NCBI GenBank assembly: GCA_947494705.1
Contig: CANLVN010000001.1
Span: 992,001-1,056,000, forward strand
Length of the DNA: 64,000 nt
From: an uncultured Erythrobacter sp.
Lineage (GTDB): Bacteria; Pseudomonadota; Alphaproteobacteria; Sphingomonadales; Sphingomonadaceae
Direction of reading: 5' to 3'
This document shows positions 55,114-63,875 of this stretch, in pieces (within the stretch, counting starts at the first letter, position 1; each line of letters starts with the position of its first letter). The notes under the pieces are model-generated. The model ran no database searches. It was not told the origin of the DNA and saw nothing but the letters and a program-made list of their open reading frames with translations. Position numbers and translations under genes: made by a program.

Positions 55114-57150
55114 TTAAAACCCCATAGAAGATTTTTCAAACCCACGGCCTTCTCGTTCTTCGATCAGCCATTTTGCGAGAACCTTGGGATCCTTCTCTGC
55201 CAGTAATTTCGCCCGCTTGCTGACGAGAAAATAATCTCCGGGCGTCGTGCCAGCAACCGGCAGCCTTTCAGGTGCATGGAAGCCAAACCATCGCTTGAAC
55301 TGCGCGCGTGCTCGATGCTCATCGAGCGGTTTGAATTTCGCACAAACAGTAAATCTGCGCTGCGTCGCCGGATCGAAATTGTCCGCTAGGTTGGTCGTCG
55401 CCACGAATGGCGCCTTCAATGCTTCCATCTGGCGCAGCATCTCGTTGACCATGCTGCGTTCCCAACCTCGCTGGGCACTGCGGCGGTCAGTGAGGAAATC
55501 ATCCGCTTCGTCGATCAGCAGCAGTCCCTTGCAGCGCCATGCCTCGTGGAAGGCGGCGGCGATGTTCGCTTCGGTTTCACCGACATACATGCCAAGCAGG
55601 TCAGAGCCGCGCCGTTCGACGAGTTCGATCTGCAGCCGTTCGGCCAGATGGCGCGCGTAGGCACTCTTGCCAGTTCCGCTCGGCCCCGAGAGCAGTAGGC
55701 TCCAGTCACGATCCTCGGACGCTTCGAGCCGGTCGGCCAGCGCGTCAAGATCACGGTCCGCCACGGCGAGAGCGGGATCATAGGCCGCTGGCAACGCCAC
55801 GGGGCTTGGAACTCGCCCCGTGATCGCGGTCACCAGACCTTCTCCAATTGCCATAGCCTGCTCGATATTCCCCCCTGCCTCCTTCGCGCCTTTCACCGCC
55901 GACGCAAGAACGGCGGGAGCAGCGGGCAGCGAGGCGAGACGATGCCTGTCATTTTCGGACAGCTTCAACTTTGCTTTCTTCGCGTGCAGATCGACAATCC
56001 GTTGCCGCACCGCGGGCGATGGTTTCGGAAATTCGATAGCCAGCGACATGCGCCGGATCAGCGATTCCTCGAAGCGCCACAGATCGTTCACGATCCAGAT
56101 CGTCGGCCGCTCACCGCTTTCGATCAGGCGATTCAGGAACAGTTTCGACCGGCCGCCGCGGTCTTCCAGCGCGCCGAGTTGCAGCACGTCGTCGGCCTCG
56201 TCCATCACCACGATGCGCCCCGGTTCGCCGCTGGTCAGCGCCCGCAGCAATGTCAGGTGCGCCAGCCTCTCGCGGCGGTTGGGTTCCCGGCCGCTCTCAT
56301 CCTCCATCCCGGCAAAGACGGCACGCTTGCCCGAGCGGGAAGCAAGCAGCCTGGCAAATTCCGTCTTTCCGGTTCCCGGCGGCCCGTAGAGCAGAATTGC
56401 GCATCCCCTCGCCGCCCCGACGAGTGTCTCTGCAATTTCTCGCTGCGGCCCAATGTGGTCGAAGTCACACCAGGCGAGCGTCGATGGCTTGGCAACCGGC
56501 ATCAGCTGTCTTGCCAAGCGGGAAGGCGGCGAACCCGATTTTGCGATACGTTGCAGGAAATTGTTGGCCGAAACCTCTCCGTCGCGGTCATTGTCGACAA
56601 GGCCGGTGCTCCACAGCCGCGCTCCAACCGCCAAACGGTCTTCCACCTTGAAAAGGGGGAGATCATTCAGAAACGCGATCTTGCGTGAAGATGGGTTGTG
56701 GCCCCCACCAGGCAGCGCCCGGATCAGCTTGTCCCATTCATCATGCGTGGAACACCGCGCAAGCGTCAAGATAATTGCCCGCTCAATGTCGTCGAGCTTC
56801 AGCATCTTCGCCAGCCAGTCGATCCGGCGATCAAGCGACGTGCGCTTCATCGTTCCACCGCTAGAATTGCCCCTAACCAGCCGACGCAGCAAAGGGGGAT
56901 ACTGCTGACTGGTGAGCAGCTCCCAGTCCTCCTCGTTATCGAAAGCCTTGTTCGCAGGCTCGGCGTGCGTCCATGCTTCCAGCAGCTCCGAACCGCATTT
57001 GCAAAGCTGCTGATCGGACATCCGGCTAACCACGTCACACCATGTCTGCGCGAAGAGCCTAGCTTCTTCGTTGGAAGAAAAGGACGTTTCGGATCGGCGG
57101 TTGCTATGGCGGTAGTGACGCCTCAAGCGGTGGAGTTCTGATTCTGTCAT
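55114..57150 (-). CDS. Protein with two AAA+ ATPase domains
   Basis: A 678-residue protein from ATG 57150 (MTESELHRLRRHYR); an in-frame start at 57225 would overlap the opposite gene's leader. The N-terminal 220 residues are helical. The first AAA domain has Walker A GPPGTGKT at 256-263, Walker B IVVMDEADDVLQ and an Arg pair in ESLIRRMSLAIEF. The second has GPSGTGKS at 489-496, LLLIDEADDFLTDRRSAQRGWE and DPATQRRFTVCAKF. Both look catalytically intact. The build recalls VCP/Cdc48-like remodelling motors, but no protease domain is attached. It is 75 bases upstream of the helicase-mcr set on the same strand, so it may be co-transcribed. Confidence 0.85.
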   Translation of the reverse strand: MTESELHRLRRHYRHSNRRSETSFSSNEEARLFAQTWCDVVSRMSDQQLCKCGSELLEAWTHAEPANKAFDNEEDWELLTSQQYPPLLRRLVRGNSSGGTMKRTSLDRRIDWLAKMLKLDDIERAIILTLARCSTHDEWDKLIRALPGGGHNPSSRKIAFLNDLPLFKVEDRLAVGARLWSTGLVDNDRDGEVSANNFLQRIAKSGSPPSRLARQLMPVAKPSTLAWCDFDHIGPQREIAETLVGAARGCAILLYGPPGTGKTEFARLLASRSGKRAVFAGMEDESGREPNRRERLAHLTLLRALTSGEPGRIVVMDEADDVLQLGALEDRGGRSKLFLNRLIESGERPTIWIVNDLWRFEESLIRRMSLAIEFPKPSPAVRQRIVDLHAKKAKLKLSENDRHRLASLPAAPAVLASAVKGAKEAGGNIEQAMAIGEGLVTAITGRVPSPVALPAAYDPALAVADRDLDALADRLEASEDRDWSLLLSGPSGTGKSAYARHLAERLQIELVERRGSDLLGMYVGETEANIAAAFHEAWRCKGLLLIDEADDFLTDRRSAQRGWERSMVNEMLRQMEALKAPFVATTNLADNFDPATQRRFTVCAKFKPLDEHRARAQFKRWFGFHAPERLPVAGTTPGDYFLVSKRAKLLAEKDPKVLAKWLIEEREGRGFEKSSMGF

Positions 57151-57274
57151 GCGCTTCTGATAAGTGCGAGGTGCGACAGAATTGGTCGTGGCAGGCGATC
57201 CAACTTTGTGAATGCGGTTGTCCAACGAGAATGTTGCGTTTCAAATCGCGATAGAATGGGGAAAAGATGCCAGC

Positions 57275-57958
57275 ATGAAGAATTTTCAAAGGATCATTTA
57301 TGCAATGCCGGACCGAATTCTTGATCGGTCGGGTTCCATTTTCTACTCGGCACCCGCTGCCTTTGAGGGCAAGCGCGAGATTTATATACTTGGACTCAAT
57401 CCGGGGGGCGATCCTGCAGCGCAGCAAGAAAACACAATTCGCAAACATTACGAGGAATGGGCAGAGCGCACTGAGGCTTACTCTTCTTATGTGGATGAAA
57501 TCTGGGAGGGATCAGTCGCTGGCGCGCATGGGATGCAACCGAGGATTCGGCACCTGGCCAAGCATCTTGGCATAGACCTGCGGCTAACCCCTTCGAGCAA
57601 CGTCGTATTCGTGCGCAGCGCGACGGAGGCAAAGCTGGAAGCCGAAAAGAAGGAACTGCTAGATGCCTGCTGGCCGGTGCATCAGGCGGTCATCGACGAG
57701 CTCGGTATCCGTAGCATTATCTGCCTCGGGAAGACTGCTGGATGGTGGGTTCGCGAGCGCCTTGGCGCGCACAAAGAGCTCGACAGCTTTCAGGAAACGA
57801 ACAAGCGTGGGTGGTGGAGCACCGCCCATCTCTCGCCCGAAGGCAAGGTGGTCTGCACGCTGACCCATCCCGGACGCGTCGACTGGAGCAATCCGGATGC
57901 TGACCCCGCGGCTATGGTCGAGCGGGTCTTGAGAAACGATTTGAGGCCTCAAACGTAG
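57275..57958 (+). CDS. Uracil-DNA-glycosylase-like protein
   Basis: A 227-residue protein (start ATG 57275, MKNFQRIIYAMP). The motif YILGLNPGGDPAAQQENTI near residue 41 matches the LGxNPG loop of the uracil-DNA-glycosylase superfamily, and LTHPGRVDW near residue 202 occupies the place of the second catalytic loop. IICLGKTAGWW in the middle fits the core strand of the fold. It may remove uracil or another modified base. It is the only plus-strand gene inside the minus-strand defence cluster and is divergent from the double-AAA gene. Confidence 0.65.
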   Translation: MKNFQRIIYAMPDRILDRSGSIFYSAPAAFEGKREIYILGLNPGGDPAAQQENTIRKHYEEWAERTEAYSSYVDEIWEGSVAGAHGMQPRIRHLAKHLGIDLRLTPSSNVVFVRSATEAKLEAEKKELLDACWPVHQAVIDELGIRSIICLGKTAGWWVRERLGAHKELDSFQETNKRGWWSTAHLSPEGKVVCTLTHPGRVDWSNPDADPAAMVERVLRNDLRPQT

Positions 57959-58085
57959 AACAACATCAGCAAATACAGTGATCGCTGGTCCACCGACTTG
58001 TTGCGGTCATCGAGACGACTAAACTGATCCGATTTCATTTAAAGCCACGATGAGCGTCATGATCGTAACGTTCTTTGGAATCAAT

Positions 58086-59264
58086 CTACCGTCGAATTTC
58101 GGGAATTGCGAACTCGGTTAAAATAATAGGACTGCCTTTTTTCGAAGCTTCCTTTTGTGCCGACGACATCAGTTTCCGAAGGGTTTTGGTAGCAAATTCT
58201 TCAGAGGGAAATTCAACGAGTGGATCGCTCTCGAGGTAGGTAAAATCTCCTTGCCAATTCAGCGAGACATACAATCTAATGAAGGCATTCTCTGTCTCCT
58301 CTGGATCAATCTCAACCACATATCCAGCCTCAACGCGAGACCAGCCATCCCCTTTCATTTTCTTTAGCGATGCGAGAAAATAAATAAAAATGTTCGCGGA
58401 CGAAATTGCTGACGACGGCAGTTCATCATCATCATTTGACGACCGCTGCAGCTGTCGAATCATCTTGTCTCGATCACAATAACGCGTAACCCAATACCTG
58501 GACGTTGGTTTCTGAGAGCAATTTTCTAAATTTGCCTCATGAAACCATGAGCCAAGTTCCAATGCATTCTCGACAAGCTCCGCCAGCAATCTGGGTGCTC
58601 GCAGCGTGGTATATGCGTTTTGCAGACGGCCCATACCGCGCGAATGAATGCCTGCGATCTGAACTGCCATCAATGTGAGAGCCTGTCCATCATCCTCTAA
58701 AGGGATCCTGCGATACGACGTCACCCCTATCTCCTCCAAATAGTCCGCAATCATCGCTGACAGCGGTTGATCGACCAAATCCCGAGTAGTTTTATGAAGA
58801 TCGCGAAAACGCAGGTCGAAAGATCGCGGATGCTTTTCAGACTCCAACACCTGCAGTGTCTGTTCCGGTATGTAACGGCTGAAGTGGACGAAAAAGCGGT
58901 CAGATTCCGATTTTAGCCATGCAATGTAGTCCTGAGTTTGCATGACGTTCTTCTCGCTTCGATGATCGTCTTCCTTCACTTCGACAAGAATACGTTCCTG
59001 ACCTCTGGTTAGGATGGCAAGATCGGCGCGCCTGCCTGAAACATAAGCACGCTCCACCTCAAACTGTGCTTTACCGGCGAGAATTTGCTCGCGAAGGTGG
59101 CTTGGTAAATTACCTAATCCGGAGCTTTGCAAAAACTCCAAGAAGATTTTCGGCTCTCGCCTTCCGAGTTCTGCGAGCATCAGGGAGATTAGTCGACCCG
59201 AAAACCTGTTATTCAAGTTTGATCTGATCGAAGAGAAAAATCCGTTTGCCATCAATTCATTCAA
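58086..59264 (-). CDS. PD-(D/E)XK nuclease family protein (392 aa)
   Basis: The N-terminal 100 residues hold the nuclease site, Asp81 in GRRADLAILTRG and Glu95-x-Lys97 in ILVEVKEDD. QTQDYIAWLK follows, a QxxxY-like helix of the fold. The rest (about 290 residues) is unassigned and mixed. The gene has clearly lower GC than its neighbours, which suggests separate acquisition. A TTG start at 59264 overlaps the DUF2779 gene by eight bases; ATG 59252 is an equally possible start four residues in. Oriented with the cluster. Confidence 0.75.
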   Translation of the reverse strand: MNELMANGFFSSIRSNLNNRFSGRLISLMLAELGRREPKIFLEFLQSSGLGNLPSHLREQILAGKAQFEVERAYVSGRRADLAILTRGQERILVEVKEDDHRSEKNVMQTQDYIAWLKSESDRFFVHFSRYIPEQTLQVLESEKHPRSFDLRFRDLHKTTRDLVDQPLSAMIADYLEEIGVTSYRRIPLEDDGQALTLMAVQIAGIHSRGMGRLQNAYTTLRAPRLLAELVENALELGSWFHEANLENCSQKPTSRYWVTRYCDRDKMIRQLQRSSNDDDELPSSAISSANIFIYFLASLKKMKGDGWSRVEAGYVVEIDPEETENAFIRLYVSLNWQGDFTYLESDPLVEFPSEEFATKTLRKLMSSAQKEASKKGSPIILTEFAIPEIRR

Positions 59265-60738
59265 CCAGTCGCTTGCTAATGACCACCATTGCCCACGTAT
59301 CCCGTTCGCAATAGGCTTTCAGCGCATCGGCCAAAGCCTCCCGTCGTAATATGCTGCACCCAGGATCCGCCGCCTCATGCCACGCCATCTGCGCGTTCCC
59401 ACCATCCTTAACCTCGAGCGTAGCATAATCCAGTTCGGGCGCGATGGTCGGCAGGACAGCCTTGATTGACCAGCTTCCACGCTGATCCCTGTGATACCAG
59501 TTGTTGCGTGTGACGGGCAGGAGATCGACGGTCGCTTCTGCCATGGCTAGCAGCGGCTCAGCCAAATCCGGCTCCCACCCGGCCAGATCACGCAGCACAC
59601 GGCGTTCGAACGGCGCATAGTAGGCGATGAGGGTCGCATCGCCTGGCACCATCTGGACCAGCGCCTCGGCGCAGGCGCGACGGGGATCGCTGCCATCGCA
59701 GGTGAGGAATTCGTGATGCGTGATCGTCCCGTCATCCTGTTCCAAGTGGAGCGAGAACTGGAACGGGATCTGCTGATAGGGCCGTGCCCCAATCCATCTC
59801 GGAATGGCAGGCGCAATGGTTTCGAAATCGAGCCAAGCCCGCGGCCAGCCCCATTTTGCCATTTCCCGGCGCGCGCCTTCCGCATCGTGGAAAGGAACGC
59901 CGTCGCGTGTCGCTGCCAAGATCTGCGCGTTGGTGCCACTGAGGTCATCCGGCGAGAGGTCGAGGAGGTTCTCGATGCCTTTCTTCTGCCATTTCTTGCC
60001 GCCTCCGCGCGGAAGGACGGTAACCGGCCATTCGGGCCCTGACGGCAGGTCGCGCCCGCAATAGGCCGCGAATTCGCATTCGAACGGCGAGGAGCAGTGA
60101 TCGCCCATCTCCAGCTCCGGTTCCTCGCCCGCGAGCACAGCTCTTGCCTGCTGCACCAGCACGGCGCGGCCAGCTATCGTGTCCTCCAGCTCGTCCAGAA
60201 GATCGACATCGGCGAATAGTCCGGCATAATCGCCCGTCCGGGTCAGTTCGAATGTCTTGTCGACGTGCCGGATCGCCGCACTTTCCAGCTCCAGGCCAGC
60301 TTCGCGCAGGACCCACACTTGCGTCGCAAGATCGCCGCGATGGTAGTCTTTCACCCCTGTCGAGCTTTTCACCTCTGCTGCGCGCCACGCATCGCCCTCG
60401 CTTCGCTCAAGCACATCGACGCGCACCAGAACGCCCTCATGCTGAAAAGTGGCTTCGAAGATCGGGCCGGGATGCCCCTCGCCCAGCAGACGCGCCGTGG
60501 TAGCAAGCGCGGTCGTCAAATCAGGCTCTGCATCAACCATCACTCCTTGGGGATGCAGCGCACAGGCAATCTCTCCCACTTCGTTGCCCCCAACAAAGCG
60601 CATCTTCGCGCCATCGTCATATTGCGCGAATTCGGGTCGGTGGACCGACAACCAAAGTTTCTTCGGGCACTGCTCGAAAGAGGTTATGCGTGACTTGGAA
60701 AGGCCGGGGCGGCGATGTGGTTTCGTATGGTGCATCAC
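59257..60738 (-). CDS. Cas4-like nuclease with DUF2779 (RNase H-like) domain
   Basis: A 493-residue protein with the same two-domain plan as the front of the TM0106-type protein. The RecB/Cas4-like part has Asp108 (LVRVDVLER), Glu122-x-Lys124 (RAAEVKSS) and cluster cysteines Cys24 (FEQCPKKLW), Cys215, Cys221 and Cys227 (HCSSPFECEFAAYC). The C-terminal DUF2779 domain starts at WPRAWLDFETIAPAIPRW and continues AYYAPFERRVLRDLAG, an RNase H-fold exonuclease pattern. It could cut 5' or 3' ends of foreign DNA. An ATG at 60735 is nearly equivalent as start. It overlaps the next nuclease gene by eight bases. Confidence 0.85.
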   Translation of the reverse strand: MMHHTKPHRRPGLSKSRITSFEQCPKKLWLSVHRPEFAQYDDGAKMRFVGGNEVGEIACALHPQGVMVDAEPDLTTALATTARLLGEGHPGPIFEATFQHEGVLVRVDVLERSEGDAWRAAEVKSSTGVKDYHRGDLATQVWVLREAGLELESAAIRHVDKTFELTRTGDYAGLFADVDLLDELEDTIAGRAVLVQQARAVLAGEEPELEMGDHCSSPFECEFAAYCGRDLPSGPEWPVTVLPRGGGKKWQKKGIENLLDLSPDDLSGTNAQILAATRDGVPFHDAEGARREMAKWGWPRAWLDFETIAPAIPRWIGARPYQQIPFQFSLHLEQDDGTITHHEFLTCDGSDPRRACAEALVQMVPGDATLIAYYAPFERRVLRDLAGWEPDLAEPLLAMAEATVDLLPVTRNNWYHRDQRGSWSIKAVLPTIAPELDYATLEVKDGGNAQMAWHEAADPGCSILRREALADALKAYCERDTWAMVVISKRLVE

Positions 60739-60797
60739 ACTCTACTACTTGATAGCTGCGACAGATATGGTCGCGCCTGGTCTGACTTGGCGATCCG

Positions 60798-61655
60798 TCA
60801 TTTTAACGAGGCAAGAAAGCTTGTCGGCGAGAGGTCTGCATGAGCGCTCAAGGGAGGACGAAGCGCGAAGGCCCTAGGCTGGCGAGCGAAGTCCCAGAGC
60901 CGAATGAGATGCCAATGATCACATCTTTCATCCGCAACGGCTAACTCGTTCACACTGATGTGAAATGGTGTTCGCTCCCAGCCATTGGTTGTTTTCACTT
61001 CCAGTAGCCGCTCCGAGCCATCCGCCTCGAAGCTGGAGATGTCGTGGCCATAACCGTCTCCGTCCTCCGCCGACGTCCAACGCACTTTCCGCGCAAGGTC
61101 GCCCCTCCCCGCGGACTCCAGCCGTGCTCTTTCGTGCGTAAGCACTCGCTTCTCGCCCGCTTTGCCCAAGGCGCGATTGCGGGCGTCGCGTTCTGCCACG
61201 TCGTATTTCAAGCCGAGCTTGGCCATGAATTCGGCGTTCACCGGGGGTGGCTCATTACGCTGCGAGGGAACGGGACCGAATTCGAGCAGTCTTTCGGTCG
61301 GCGGACCTATCCAATTTGTTGCAGCGGGCTCTCTTAGGCGCGATTCATTTGCTCGTGGGGCAAGCCAGTCCTCATTGCGGTCCAACCAGCGCAACACTCC
61401 ATCTACCAAAGCATTTTGGAAATTGGCCGCCGGTTTGTAGCCTGGCATCCATGGTTGACCGAGACCGAGCAGGACTGCGCTGGTATTCTGATGTTTGAAC
61501 TCTATCGAACCTCGACTGCGCCCGGTCCTCTTCTGTAATCCTCGATTGTGCGGGGCCTTATTGTAACGAATTCCTGCGATGTCGTCCGCCAGCATCGCGA
61601 AATAGTCCGCAACGGCAGCATCGATCTCCGGGGCAGTCCAGTCATCGCCCGCCAA
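60798..61655 (-). CDS. DUF3883 nuclease-like protein
   Basis: A 285-residue protein. The N-terminal region contains SIEFKHQNTSAVLLGLGQPWMPGYKP, a module also seen at the front of HNH-type restriction proteins. The C-terminal DUF3883 domain begins GKAGEKRVLTHERARLE and has a PD-(D/E)XK-like site: Glu168, Asp205 (GYGHDISSF), Glu219-x-Lys221 (LLEVKTTNG). DUF3883 is frequent in defence genes. The HEPN gene upstream ends five bases before this gene starts, so the two are one transcription unit. The gap to the DUF2779 gene is 59 bases. Confidence 0.82.
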   Translation of the reverse strand: MAGDDWTAPEIDAAVADYFAMLADDIAGIRYNKAPHNRGLQKRTGRSRGSIEFKHQNTSAVLLGLGQPWMPGYKPAANFQNALVDGVLRWLDRNEDWLAPRANESRLREPAATNWIGPPTERLLEFGPVPSQRNEPPPVNAEFMAKLGLKYDVAERDARNRALGKAGEKRVLTHERARLESAGRGDLARKVRWTSAEDGDGYGHDISSFEADGSERLLEVKTTNGWERTPFHISVNELAVADERCDHWHLIRLWDFARQPRAFALRPPLSAHADLSPTSFLASLK

Positions 61656-61660
61656 GCCTC

Positions 61661-62359
61661 TTACTCTTCAACCACTGGATACATTGGCATCGCCCACTCG
61701 GCATCCGGATTGTCCATCATCAGGTCAATGAAGACAGGCAGCAAACAGCCAAGCAGGGATGCGCCATCTCGCACCTGGTTGCGGTTTGCGCTGCTGTCCC
61801 AAGTGGCACCGCCATGCACGAGCTGGTTGCGCAGCACGTAAAGGCGATCAAACAGAATTGAGAGAACGATCGGCGTATTGCGCTGCGCCACCGCGCGGTT
61901 AGCCGCGGCACGAGCGCTTTCGAAACTCACCTCCCAACCGGCCCCGCCGAACTCGCCAGCCTGATGGCGCCAGAACGGGGCGAACACGAACTTGTTGTCT
62001 AGCAGTAGACGGATTTCCTGACTGAAACGCTCCCAGATGGCGTTGTATATCCGATTATCGCGATCCATCTCGACCAAGGTGGCAAAGAACTTGTCGAAGC
62101 GCTCCCGCTCGTTTCCAGCCTTGCCCTCCCCGTCGAGCGCGCGATCCAGATCACCCGCGTAAGCGGCGTTAAAGCCGATCCACAACAGGATGAAGCGAAC
62201 ATCGAGATCGTCCTTTTCATTTTCGGCGCGCCTGAGCCAGCTCAGCGCCCGATGAACCCGCAGCGTGAGGGGTAGCGGAAAACCATCGCGTAGTTCGCGC
62301 TGCTTTTGCTTGAGCGTTTCGGGATCAAGCGGATTCTCGGATACAGGCATGGCACTCAT
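61661..62359 (-). CDS. HEPN-domain protein, candidate RNase
   Basis: A 232-residue helical protein. VRFILLWIGFNAAYAGD (about residues 54-70) and the late VLRNQLVHGGATWDSSANRNQV match the RiboL/Apea-type HEPN fold. The R-x4-H motif of HEPN RNases is present as Arg177 to His182. Active HEPN proteins cut RNA and often kill or arrest the infected cell in defence systems. The gene is immediately upstream of the DUF3883 nuclease gene. ATG at 62350 is an alternative start. Confidence 0.8.
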   Translation of the reverse strand: MSAMPVSENPLDPETLKQKQRELRDGFPLPLTLRVHRALSWLRRAENEKDDLDVRFILLWIGFNAAYAGDLDRALDGEGKAGNERERFDKFFATLVEMDRDNRIYNAIWERFSQEIRLLLDNKFVFAPFWRHQAGEFGGAGWEVSFESARAAANRAVAQRNTPIVLSILFDRLYVLRNQLVHGGATWDSSANRNQVRDGASLLGCLLPVFIDLMMDNPDAEWAMPMYPVVEE

Positions 62360-62510
62360 CCTAGATTAGTAGCAAATTCAAAACACTTGGGCAGACCTTT
62401 CTCCAAGTGCTGCTTGGTCCTAACGCATAGAAGCGGCTCAGGCCTGATCCCAAATCGAAGAATTCGCTTCTTGAGCGCTCACCACATTTGACGAATTCAT
62501 TGGCCACCCT

Positions 62511-63875
62511 TCAGCATAACTCTTCCGGGCACTCCCGAACCTTCCCCGACGCAAGTTCAATGAGAAATGGCTTTTCGCCTACATGGAGGCGCACGCCGTT
62601 ATTGATCCTCTCAATTTGACCAATGAGGATGTCCCCTCCGAATGGGAGACCTGCCAGTTCTGAGATGGGTCGACCGGTCATTGCAACGCGCTTCGCTTCC
62701 GGCACTTCAATCCCATACAACTCGAGCCTGTCTCGCGACCAGTTCAGCGTTCCCTGTCGCGAAAGTTCGGCGCGGATGGTCCCATCAGCCCAATAAAGCG
62801 CTCCAAAGATTGGCGCGCCATTTGTCGCGAGCTCGAAGGTTACGTCGTAGGACCGCGCGAGGACAGCAAGTAATTGCTCTGGCTCAACTGCACCGGACGC
62901 CAGAACTGCTGCCGCTAGCTCCGTTATCCTGCCATCAGCGCCATGACTGCGAACCGCCTCAAGTTCCTCACGTCCCGAAATGATCTTCGAACAAGGTCCG
63001 AAGTAATGACCTTGCTTAATCAAATTTCGTCTCGATGCCGGGATGTAGTCAAGGACAAGCCCGCGGCGCATGGCATCGTCAACTCCGAGGTAATGAACGT
63101 AGAAATCAAAGTCCTCGTCGCTAAACTGTATGCTCATGTCGACGATTATCGCTTCAACCTCGGCGTCCACATCGGCTATAAAATGCTCGACGATTGCACG
63201 GACCTCGGCGCCCTGTCGCGCTATGTCTTTACGGCGCCTCCAGAACGCGCGCATATCTTTTACGATAGCTCGTGCGAACGCCTCAACTTGTTCGGGGAGA
63301 GCGGCACAAAACCTTGGTGCGCCAGTTCCACTCGCCCAACACTGAAGGACCACGCCGCCAGCCTCCGGGTGCGGGGCGAAATGTAGGAGGTGTCGTTCAT
63401 CAAAGTCACATACTAGTGCTGGTTGGGGAAGGCCGAGGCGGCGACAAGCCAGGTTGCGCGTCAGCCTTGCTATATGACGATGCAGCAGTTTGAGGTTTGG
63501 CCCGTGCGCATCACTTCGTGTCGTCCAGATAGGAAACAAACCTGGTCGGCCAGCATCCAAGACCCAGCGCTCCCCACCGATTAGAATTTCTCCGAGGCCT
63601 TTGGATTCGAGGATGGTCCCAAACGGCAATACAGTTTGTGAGCCAGAATGGGTAAATGTGTAGCGGGCATCGAACGCGAGATCGCGGAGGACGTCATCCG
63701 AGATATCAGAAATATGTTCGTCCGACGCACGGCTGATACGCCGATCTACCTCAATTGCTACGGCAATAGCTGGAGCTAGTGGTGTCCCATTTCCCGCGTC
63801 CATTCCGTCGAGAAGCGTCTCGAGACGCTCGTGAGAAATTGCTATTTTAAACTGATTCTGATTCCCGCTGAACAT
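62511..63875 (-). CDS. Hypothetical protein upstream of the defence cluster (454 aa)
   Basis: Starts MFSGNQNQFKIAISHERLE behind an AGGAGA-like site. The N-terminal third is beta-rich (TVLPFGTILESKGLGEILIGGERWVLD). The middle is helical and basic with FARAIVKDMRAFWRRRKDIARQ, and the C-terminus is again beta-rich (FGGDILIGQIERINNGVRLHVGEKPFLIEL). No P-loop, nuclease or membrane motif was found. It is 151 bases from the HEPN gene, on the same strand, and could belong to the cluster or to the neighbouring region. Not recognised. Confidence 0.65.
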   Translation of the reverse strand: MFSGNQNQFKIAISHERLETLLDGMDAGNGTPLAPAIAVAIEVDRRISRASDEHISDISDDVLRDLAFDARYTFTHSGSQTVLPFGTILESKGLGEILIGGERWVLDAGRPGLFPIWTTRSDAHGPNLKLLHRHIARLTRNLACRRLGLPQPALVCDFDERHLLHFAPHPEAGGVVLQCWASGTGAPRFCAALPEQVEAFARAIVKDMRAFWRRRKDIARQGAEVRAIVEHFIADVDAEVEAIIVDMSIQFSDEDFDFYVHYLGVDDAMRRGLVLDYIPASRRNLIKQGHYFGPCSKIISGREELEAVRSHGADGRITELAAAVLASGAVEPEQLLAVLARSYDVTFELATNGAPIFGALYWADGTIRAELSRQGTLNWSRDRLELYGIEVPEAKRVAMTGRPISELAGLPFGGDILIGQIERINNGVRLHVGEKPFLIELASGKVRECPEELC

